A DNA stretch of 13,619 nucleotides from Stephanodiscus triporus. Lineage: Eukaryota; Bacillariophyta; Thalassiosirophyceae; Thalassiosirales; Thalassiosiraceae. The notes beneath the pieces are model-generated. The model searched no databases and had not been told where the DNA came from. It saw only the letters and a program-made list of their open reading frames with translations. The stretch covers positions 1-13,619 of the forward strand of contig JALLAZ010000669.1 in the NCBI GenBank assembly GCA_036939755.1, written 5' to 3'. Made by a program: the position numbers and the translations under genes. This document shows, in pieces, positions 1 through 7,004 of the stretch. Each line of letters starts with the position of its first letter. Positions within the stretch are counted from its first letter, which is position 1.

Positions 1-110
1 GGAGTAGTCTCGCGGACGACGGCGCGATGCCCGCCGAACCACCACCGCGCATCGTCGCGGGCCGTGCGTCGACTTTCGCCGGCCTTCGGTTCCCGGCCCC
101 GGTCCCTCTT
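1..110. other. GC-rich left edge, possible end of a neighbouring gene
   Basis: The first ~110 nt are strongly GC-rich, like the coding exons elsewhere in the window, and then the sequence turns AT-rich. On the minus strand an ATG at 52-50 opens a frame that runs off the left edge, starting MRGGGSAGIAPSSARLL. On the plus strand a frame with an ATG at 27 is open to about 223, but its second half is AT-rich and not protein-like. I cannot choose the strand from so little sequence. A minus-strand gene head-to-head with RluA copy A is the simpler reading. Confidence 0.25.
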
Positions 111-709
111 CTCCCCTTTGCCCTTTGCTTATATTATAATATGATGAGGTGTGGCGTCGAAGTGTGTTCGCTTCCTCTCGTGGGCATACCTAGGATAATC
201 TATTGGAAGCTTCTTTTTTCTTAACGACGACTATCTTAAAAAGAGAGACGAAAAATTGACAATTATTAGTGACGCGAATTGCGATTGACTGACGTAAGTA
301 AACATTGAATTGAGGAATCAGTATATCTAATCGCCTTGCCTCGCCCGTGCACCATATTATATTTTTTCTCCACACACCGCCGGTCTGATGTGATATCAGT
401 TCCCACACACTGCGAGCCTCTCGACACGCGCACGACGTACCTACTTACATACACGCGGAGCTCTCTTCTCGCTCGATTCTGAAACATCTCGTTTTCCAGC
501 CACTCACCCACCAACTGAAAGGCACAACCCCAATTCCGAGAGAATTGTGTCAGTCAGATCAGGGGCTATTGCTCGAGAAGGACGGAGAAGACGGTCGTCG
601 CCACATCATTACCCCCCCCCCCACCTTCGGAAAAGGCCTCACCTCCTCGTTATCCGTTCCATCATTTTCACCAACGACAACCGGCTATATCGTAATACAA
701 TATAATATA
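111..709. other. intergenic region upstream of RluA copy A
   Basis: This stretch has no convincing gene. It is AT-rich from about 120 to 520, and all open frames are short, overlap each other on both strands, or lack an ATG. A run of ten C lies at about 611-620. Just before the ATG at 710 sits TATAATATA, and a similar TATAATA precedes the start of copy B. It presumably holds the promoter and 5' leader of copy A. Confidence 0.5.
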
Positions 710-2015
710 ATGCGCCTCCATTGGAGTCTTTCCGCGCTGCTCGCCGCCCTGTCGGCATCGTCGGGAGTCGTCGTCGCGTTCGCGCCGGCCGCTCCCGCCG
801 GGGACCGCGCCGCGGTCGGCTCGAATTCGGCCCTGCGACAAGTCGTCGCCGCCGCCGGACCGGACGTCAAGGCGAGGCAGGATATCTCCCTCGAGAGGCT
901 AAGGGCGAAGGACGCCGCCTCCCACGCCATCACCAAGGATGTGAGTGCGCCTCTCCATTCTGAATATTTTTGTTGTTGTTGGGGGGGGGAGGGGGGAGGG
1001 CGGGGGCAGGCCCAGTAATATGCCCGCCCCCTCCGGACGAGGCCGCGGGCCGGCATGATATTGTCGTCGGAGAGATTGGATTGATGGACATATTATATCG
1101 CGGACCTATTGTTGTTGTGTGTGTGTGTGTGTTATTGATTATCGCACATGCCGTCTCTGATCAATATCGCCGTCCCTTCGCCCTCGTTGACATATTATGC
1201 TCCCGACGCCCAATTTTTTTTTACAGGACCTCGACGTGGTGTTCGAAGACGACCACATAGTCGTCGTCAGCAAGCCCCCCGGCGTGCTCACGGTGCCCGG
1301 GAAGGACGAATCGAACCCCAGCCTCAACAGGGCGGTCTTCGAGCGCTTCGGCTCCGAATCCGGCCGCATGGACAAGATGGTCGTCCACCGGCTGGGGATG
1401 GACACCTCCGGCCTCGTCGTGTTCGCGCGCACCGACGCCGCGCTCCGCGCGATGAACGCCCTCTTCCGCGCGCGCAAGGTCACCCGGAAGTACGAGGCGC
1501 TGGTGTGCGGCCACGTGTCCAACGACGTCGGGTCGATCGACTATCCCCTCATGAGGGATTACGACTTCCCCCCCTTCATGAGGGTCAGCACCGAGGACCG
1601 CCAGCGCGCGCTCGCGGGACTGGACGCCGGGGAGGTGGGGAAGAAGCTCCTCGAGGGTCCCAAGGACAGCCTAACGAGGTACGAGGTGCTCTCGCGGGAA
1701 TCCCTCGACGGCAACGACGTCACCCGCCTCGCGCTGACGAGCGTCTCCGGGCGCACGCACCAGCTGAACGTGCACTGCGCGGCGATCGGCCATCCGATCG
1801 TGGGCGACGCCGTCTACGGGTACGACGGCGAGGCCGCGTCGAACGGCGGACTCGACGAGATCGACCTGCCGGAGGACAGGGCCGACGTCGGGCTGCAGCG
1901 GTCGATCGCGGCCGCCCGCCAGGGCAAGCCCATGTGCGTACACGCGAAGTCCATCAGTTTTAGGCACCCCGTGACGAAGGAGCAGCTTTCGTTCGAGAGC
2001 GAATCGTCCTTTTGA
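710..2015 (+). CDS. RluA-family pseudouridine synthase-like protein, copy A, plastid-targeted
   Basis: Exons are 710-940 and 1227-2015, giving 339 residues. The 286-nt intron starts GTGAGT, ends TTTTTTTTTACAG, and is phase 0. Exon 1 encodes a hydrophobic signal sequence ending VVVAFAP (residues ~5-27), the AFAP motif of diatom plastid preproteins, then a transit-peptide-like stretch. Exon 2 is an RluA catalytic domain without an S4 domain: DLDVVFEDDHIVVVSKPPG, HRLGMDTSG (residues 131-139), TRKYEALVCGHV, SGRTHQLNVH, GHPIVGDAVYG and a C-terminal VHAKSISFRHP. Family members convert uridine to pseudouridine in rRNA or tRNA, using the Asp of HRLD. Here that position is Gly134, and the usual Arg of HQxRVH is Asn258. 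The fold assignment is secure, but activity is doubtful. Plastid location is inferred from the leader. The start at 710 is supported by the signal peptide. Third codon positions are very GC-rich. Confidence 0.88.
981..1006 (+). repeat. G-quadruplex-type G-run array
   Basis: Four runs of at least three G with single-base spacers lie on the sense strand inside the intron, so both the DNA and the unspliced RNA could fold into a quadruplex. The motif is read directly. Any function is unproven, and nothing comparable lies in the intron of copy B. Confidence 0.6.
1117..1132 (+). repeat. GT dinucleotide microsatellite
   Basis: About eight GT units in tandem lie within the intron of copy A. Confidence 0.8.
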
Positions 2016-2911
2016 ATCATCTTGAATTTGACATATAAAGATTAAATATTATTATAGAGGAATATTAACGTCGTGAGGAAGTCGGAATGGAGTGTGACGA
2101 AGTGCTCGCCTCCGACGGATGGGAGAGGTTAGTAGTGCCCCTCCTGATGTACTCGCGAGAGCGGAACCTCTGCCCTCTTTAGGATTTTGATGCTTTATCG
2201 TTTCGTGCCTTTTTTGACTGCTGTGTTTACATATATCGGATTGGACGAGGACAGAATCGAGACCTCTCTCACTTAATAATCGATTCCTCTAGATACTTCG
2301 TGTCGGCCTTGTCCCCGTGTCGTGCTTTACCCCCCTGGTGGTTGATAGGTACGTATGCTCGATCTATCCGCACCACCTTATGCCATATAAACCATCTTCA
2401 CTTATCGGGAAGGCGAAGTCTATGCCTTTGTTTTCATCACCTTCCACACATTTGTTGCAATTAATTGTCATCAACAAAAATTGTGAGTACATCTCATTAA
2501 ACGCAGGTCAAGTGCTGTCATTCAGACACAAATCGAGTAGAGAAAAGTAAAACTTAATATTACATAGAAGTGTCGCAATTTTTATGGCAAAGTCCCCCTT
2601 TCATGAAAGCCAGGTTCAATGATAGAAATAAGGAAGACCCTGCCGATTGTTGTTGGCCAAATTTACTATACACATGATGCTCGGAAAACAAGGAGACATA
2701 AAGACATTGAGGAGAACGACCAAGGAGAAACTGATGCAGTAAACCTCCAATATGGTCGCTCGGCAAGATGCATAAATATAATATGATATGGATGGGGACA
2801 TGCAACACTTGCATACTAACTTGGAGAGTAGCACCACACAATCAGCATGAGCTCAGGAAAAGAAGATTCGGCTATCGGGACAACAGCCTGCGTCGGAGCC
2901 AGAGCCACCGT
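2016..2911. other. convergent intergenic region, RluA copy A to hypothetical gene
   Basis: About 900 nt lie between the stop of copy A and the stop of the opposing gene, presumably holding two 3' untranslated regions and their ends. I found no RNA gene or clear repeat. The longer frames start only at GTG or TTG. One small ATG frame at 2619-2786 (+, 55 codons, MIEIRKTLPIVVGQIYYTHD then a charged stretch) is somewhat protein-like but has no second line of support. Confidence 0.5.
2619..2786 (+). CDS. small ORF, 55 residues, doubtful
   Basis: An ATG frame of 55 codons ends in TGA. It starts MIEIRKTLPIVVGQIYYTHD, continues with a basic and acidic charged stretch (residues ~21-40) and ends CINII. 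I recognise no family. It lies in the presumed 3' region of RluA copy A. It could be a relic exon, a small protein or chance; chance is the most likely. Confidence 0.15.
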   Translation: MIEIRKTLPIVVGQIYYTHDARKTRRHKDIEENDQGETDAVNLQYGRSARCINII

Positions 2912-4513
2912 TCAATCCCCCCTAATTTTTTCCTCATTGGCCACCGAGAGGAGCGCGGGCAAGAAATCAGCCTGCTCGCTAGGGGTAAGGGAGGGCGTCG
3001 TGTTAGGGGAGGTATCCTCATCTGACACCACGGGGACCTTCTCGGATTCTTCTTCCTCGTTCAGTTCGCTCAGTTCTTCCCCAATCAATTCATTCTCTGT
3101 TGGTATGGGGGGTAACTCCGCGAGGGATCCGCTCGAACACTCCGGGGCAGGCGACATGAGGACGTACCTCGGAGGAATGGCGGAGGGATGCGCGCGGGGT
3201 GGCGATTCCATGTATTTATTGAGCGAGGGACCGCAATCGGCGCATCTGGAGGACATAAGCGCCGCCTCGGCGGCCCGACGGACGACCAAACGACTTTGAA
3301 TCTCCAAGGAAAGGGCAAGGGCGTCGGTATCAAGGGTCATGGACACTCCCGTTAGGGTTTGGCCTCCTTCTGTTGAGGATCCGGCCTTGTTCGCGAATGT
3401 CCCCTGTATGTAACCCGGCGCCTGGAGCTTGACCCCGTTATACCGTACGCCATCGTTGGACGTCATGGAGATGGTTGCTTCGAACATGAGATCGTGAGTC
3501 AGCTTGTATTCGGCGACGTCTTGGGGGGATTGTTCCTCCCTAGCCTTCTTGGATGCAGGTTCTTGAGGATCCGTTATTGACAATGGGGCGGCATCGCCAT
3601 CCAGATGAGACACCCTGCTCGACAGAACGCGAAAGGCGGTCTTGATATTCACTACGGAAACCTCCTCGGAGGATTTGACGATTGCGTCTATGATGTACAT
3701 TTCCTTGCTGTTCATTAGGTCGTCATTCTCGTCGCCCTTGTCTCCCCCTTCGACGTCTTCCAAGTCTTGATCCGATCCCGCCTCGACGCCACCCTCGCCC
3801 GAGGCCGCCTTGAGGGCATCGATCCTCTTCTGCTCCTTGAGAGCGAGGACATTCGCGAGGCTCTTGATCCACGTCTTGGCCCTCCATACCAATGCCGCCC
3901 CGAAGGATTCGAGCAAGTTGTGCGCCATGGCCTCGCCGCTGTCGCGAATCAATTCCTTGTCGTGCACGCTCTGGACCCGCCCGAGAAGCTGGGACGGCGA
4001 GGGGCACGGTCGGTCCTCCGCCCCATCTTCCCCATTTCGCGCGCATCCCGCGGCCTCGGCGGCAAAGCCCGACGCCGTGGCATCGGCGTGACGAGCCGGT
4101 TGCAGCGACAATGACGGGAATGTGAACGAGAAGTTCCCCATGTCGTGGCAGTCCTCGGACCGGTCGATCCATCCCCTCCTCCTCCTCTTATCGCACCGCG
4201 ATTTCTTGACGTCCGACAGGATCTCCTCGGCCTTATCCCCCATGAGCAGGCTCATTAGGAGCATGGCCTCGTCGCGGACGGATTTCTCATCCTGGCCATC
4301 TGCCGTGTCGTCATTGTTGACACATGTGCCGAGGCGGGCCGCGAACCCGACGAGCGCTGTGAAATCCACAGTTTGCGCGCCCCCGCCGTTGGCGACATCG
4401 CACGGGAGGGCCGGAGGAGGAGAGGATGGGGCCGTCATGGTTGATCCCTCCGGCACGCTGTTCATTGTGATGGAAGGGGTGGTCTCTATTCTGCCATGAT
4501 GATTGTTGTGCAT
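2912..4513 (-). CDS. hypothetical protein, 533 residues, probably nuclear
   Basis: One long frame runs from ATG at 4513 (context AAACAATG) to TGA at 2912-2914, with no intron needed. I do not recognise the family. There is no signal peptide or membrane segment. Residues ~1-40 are low complexity. A helical stretch with DEAMLLMSLLMGDKAEEILS is followed by a basic tract KKSRCDKRRRRGW (around residue 105), a nuclear-localisation-type signal. Two regions look folded: one around NLLESFGAALVWRAKTWIKS and one around MYIIDAIVKSSEEVSVVNIK to YKLTHDLMFEATISM, followed by VRYNGVKLQAPGYIQGTF. They are joined by acidic linkers rich in D, E, G and S, and the last ~90 residues are acidic and Pro/Ser/Thr-rich. 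This layout suggests a nuclear regulatory or scaffold protein, as inference only. It sits antisense between the two RluA copies. An alternative start is Met17. Confidence 0.75.
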   Translation of the reverse strand: MHNNHHGRIETTPSITMNSVPEGSTMTAPSSPPPALPCDVANGGGAQTVDFTALVGFAARLGTCVNNDDTADGQDEKSVRDEAMLLMSLLMGDKAEEILSDVKKSRCDKRRRRGWIDRSEDCHDMGNFSFTFPSLSLQPARHADATASGFAAEAAGCARNGEDGAEDRPCPSPSQLLGRVQSVHDKELIRDSGEAMAHNLLESFGAALVWRAKTWIKSLANVLALKEQKRIDALKAASGEGGVEAGSDQDLEDVEGGDKGDENDDLMNSKEMYIIDAIVKSSEEVSVVNIKTAFRVLSSRVSHLDGDAAPLSITDPQEPASKKAREEQSPQDVAEYKLTHDLMFEATISMTSNDGVRYNGVKLQAPGYIQGTFANKAGSSTEGGQTLTGVSMTLDTDALALSLEIQSRLVVRRAAEAALMSSRCADCGPSLNKYMESPPRAHPSAIPPRYVLMSPAPECSSGSLAELPPIPTENELIGEELSELNEEEESEKVPVVSDEDTSPNTTPSLTPSEQADFLPALLSVANEEKIRGD

Positions 4514-5109
4514 TGTTTGTCTGTATTTTTCTCAACTCACACGCATACACAGGAATAAGTGTATTACTCTCATTCCGGAGGTGGCATCGTACTTGAAAAT
4601 ACGGGCCTTTCTCACCGAACAAAAAAAAATTGTTGTGTGTATGTACAAAAGTACCAGAGCAGTCCACACTTCTGCGATTTGTGTCTTTTTCCCGCGCGTT
4701 GTGGACGGAAATCTGAATCTGATTTCTCTCATTACCGTACTCATAACAATTGATAGGTTTAATTCTCTACTCTACCGTTTATGTCTAATACTCTACACAC
4801 ATCGCTAGCGTGCGAACGAACATGTTTTATTGTAATCAAGATGGTCTCCAAGCATGCACCACATCGTTTTTGACACCAACCTGCTGCCGGCCACAAAAGC
4901 GAAGTAAAAAGTGTAAAAGCCAACTGCTCTCCCAAAACCGTCTGTGCATGCACTTGTGACTGCTGGCAGGCGCATCATCACTCAACACACATCATATTTG
5001 TTGACTTCCGAACGCCGACCTTCCATACCGGACCACCCAACAGCGACATCAGCTGTTCAACCAACGCCCAAAACAAATCATCTTCTCCGTCTCACAGGTA
5101 GATATAATA
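4514..5109. other. divergent intergenic region, hypothetical gene and RluA copy B
   Basis: This 596-nt gap separates two genes transcribed away from each other, so it should hold both promoters. It is AT-rich, with an A run at about 4621-4629. No strong promoter motif stands out apart from GATATAATA directly before the ATG of copy B. Open frames here are short and overlap on both strands. Confidence 0.5.
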
Positions 5110-6278
5110 ATGGTTTCGTCGAGGACACCGGCGGCATTATTGATGGCGGCATGGCGCGCCGGCGCCGCTCTCTCCTCCACCCACGTGCAACATTCCACAG
5201 CATTCGCGCCGCCATCATGGCATTCGCGGCGGACGGTGCATCGCGATCGGCATCGAAGCCTCGTCACGACGTTGTCGAATCGCGCCACCGCGCTGTGTCT
5301 CAGCTCGTCCGACATCCAAGCGAAGCTGCGGGCGCAGATGGCCAAATTGCAAGAGCGCGATCGGAGTTCTCGGGAAATTCCACCCGATGTGAGTGGGCGA
5401 ACATCTTGTGATATTGCTCGACTGTGATCTCCGTGCCATTGACCCCCTTCCTACCCGTTCGATCGTCGCATTTGCACCATGATTTTTTTCAGGACCTCGA
5501 CGTAGTGTTCGAAGACGCCCACATAGTCGTCATAAACAAACCGTCCGGCGTGCTCACAGTGCCCGGGAAGGAGGACAATCCGTCGTTGAACAAGGCCGCA
5601 TTCGATCGCTTCGGGTGTGAATCGAATCGCATGGACAAGATGGTAGTCCATCGGCTGGGGATGGACACCTCCGGCCTCGTGATTTTCGCCCGTACGAACT
5701 CCGCCCTGCGGGAGCTGAACGGCCTTTTCCGCACCCGCAAGGTCACCCGGAAGTACGAGGCGCTGGTGTGCGGGCACGTGACCAACGACGCCGGCGTGAT
5801 CGACCTGCCGATCATGAGAGATTATGAGTGTCCCCCGTACATGAGAGTGTCCACGGCGGATCACCAACGGGCGTTGCTCGGGTTGGATCCCGGTGAGGTG
5901 GGGAAGAAGATACTCGAAAGTCCGAAGGAGAGCCTAACGAGTTACGAGGTGATATCGAGGGAGGAATTGGATGGTAGGAATGTGACGAGACTGTCGTTGA
6001 CGAGCATTTCGGGACGGACCCATCAGCTGAACGTTCACTGCGCGGCCATCGGACATCCCATAGTCGGCGATGCCGTGTACGGTTACGGAGGTGAGGCGGC
6101 TAGCAATGGCGGGTTGGAGGAATCTGAATTGCCGGACAGTTGCGCCAGCGAGGAATTGCGAAAGGATATCTCAGTCGCCGTCGCGGGGAGGCCAATGTGC
6201 GTACATGCGAAGTCGATCAGCTTCGAGCACCCCGTTACAAAAGAGAATCTCTCGTTTGATTGTGCAGCACCTTTTTAG
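5110..6278 (+). CDS. RluA-family pseudouridine synthase-like protein, copy B, plastid-targeted
   Basis: Exons are 5110-5388 and 5493-6278, giving 354 residues. The 104-nt intron (GTGAGT ... TTTTTTTCAG) is phase 0, exactly where copy A is interrupted. Exon 1 encodes a hydrophobic Ala-rich leader and HSTAFAPPSW, an AFAP plastid motif, then an Arg/Ser-rich transit-like stretch; it shares little sequence with exon 1 of copy A. Exon 2 is about three quarters identical to copy A by eye and keeps every RluA block: HIVVINKPSGVLTVPG, HRLGMDTSG, TRKYEALVCGHV, GRTHQLNVH, GHPIVGDAVYG, VHAKSISFEHPV. The same two departures occur: Gly149 at the catalytic Asp position and Asn273 for Arg in HQxRVH. Uridine-to-pseudouridine activity is therefore uncertain. 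Copy B uses more A/T at third positions in its second half than copy A. The start is set by the leader and the upstream TATAATA. Confidence 0.88.
5389..5492 (+). other. intron of RluA copy B
   Basis: A 104-nt phase 0 intron with donor GTGAGT and acceptor TTTTTTTCAG. Position and flanking codons (GAT before, GACCTCGACG after) match the intron of copy A, so it predates the duplication. Confidence 0.88.
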
Positions 6279-7004
6279 TATCCCCATTTCGGTTGTCACA
6301 AGTCAAGCACTGCTTGTGGATTCAATTTTGACGGATTTATACACAATCCTTGATACAAGTAATGTAAGCTTGACCGGAAATTTGATAATTTTACGTAGCC
6401 CCCCCTCCCACACAACTATTATGTCTAATAATTGATGTGTACTGCTTGGAGCATGTGAAAACGTTGAATAATGAGGAAGATTTGATTGATCCAGATCTGC
6501 TATTTTACTTCTCCTCGAATAAAATGCTACAGAAATATCCAGGAGGATTACTGCGGATATTGCTGGGGTCTCTCAAGGAAGGAAGTACCTATCTTAGCTT
6601 TAGAAGAAGCAAATAATATGTGGTCAAAATCATTATGCACCACTTAAACAATATTTTTGATGACAAGATGATTTGATGCAGATAATAGTCAATCCCAGGT
6701 GGACAATTAGGGTGGGAGGGATGATGGAACACAAGAGAGATGGCAAGCATGAGCATGATGATGATTCCTTGCCTGCTCGCAAAAGAGAAAATTGAGAAGG
6801 ATGGAAAAAATGTCCAATGTACTGCATTTGAACCTGCGAAGAAGCCGAATCCAGTGAAATGGCGACCCAGGAGGGTTCCAATGACGAAAGAAGTAATCTT
6901 TGAGAAGACTTTCCCTTTCTTTAAGAGATAGAGGTCCAAGTCTAACCACTTTTATTAGAAAAATATGATATCGGTTCCTTTAATACACACGGATGCAACG
7001 TCCA
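6279..7004. other. convergent intergenic region, RluA copy B to the PLP enzyme
   Basis: This 726-nt gap lies between two gene ends. It contains the protein-like segments listed for 6389-6934, and otherwise presumed 3' untranslated sequence of both genes. No RNA gene was seen. Confidence 0.5.
6389..6934 (+). pseudogene. possible decayed gene or unresolved spliced gene
   Basis: Three plus-strand stretches read like protein but do not form one frame. Segment A (6389-6616) is open for 75 codons without an early ATG and includes CLEHVKTLNNEEDLIDPDLL and KMLQKYPGGLLRILLGSLKE. Segment B (6664-6795), in another frame, includes QDDLMQIIVNPRWTIRVGG and MMEHKRDGKHEHDDD. Segment C, back in the first frame and ending TAG at about 6929-6931, includes KDGKNVQCTAFEPAKKP and PRRVPMTKEVIFEKTFPFF. 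B and C overlap at an A run near 6781-6784, where one base difference would join them. A stop and a frame change separate A from B. I tried to link them by GT-AG introns and found no good pair. I do not recognise a family. It may be a relic, a gene with missed introns, or chance. Confidence 0.25.

Larger units (their letters stand above)
941..1226 (+). other. intron of RluA copy A, with G-run array and GT repeat
   Basis: This is a phase 0 GT-AG intron, nearly three times the length of the matching intron in copy B (104 nt). The extra length includes a G-rich array at 981-1006 with runs of 9, 6, 3 and 5 G separated by single A, A and C, and a GT repeat of about eight units at 1117-1132. The splice sites are supported by the frame of exon 2 and by the identical junction in copy B (GAT before the donor, GACCTCGACG after the acceptor). 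Confidence 0.85.

Noticed and set aside
685..1056. Minus-strand frame opposite exon 1 of RluA copy A
   Set aside because: It is the antisense shadow of a GC-rich exon, spans the intron of the real gene, and has Arg/Ser/Ala-biased content with no motif.
1148..1963. A 271-codon plus-strand frame over exon 2 of RluA copy A
   Set aside because: It is a frame-shifted shadow of the GC-rich RluA exon, dominated by Arg, Pro and Gly; the overlapping frame has all the RluA motifs.
2317..2550. Plus-strand 77-codon frame after RluA copy A
   Set aside because: It starts at GTG, shows no protein character and lies in presumed 3' untranslated sequence.
2560..2841. Minus-strand frames of 93 and 73 codons downstream of the hypothetical gene
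   Set aside because: They start at non-ATG codons, are Cys/Leu/Ser-rich without motifs, and lie in AT-rich presumed 3' sequence.
6589..6939. Minus-strand 116-codon hydrophobic frame
   Set aside because: It starts at TTG and is the complement of the charged plus-strand segments; antisense of Lys/Glu-rich sequence gives Phe/Leu-rich frames.
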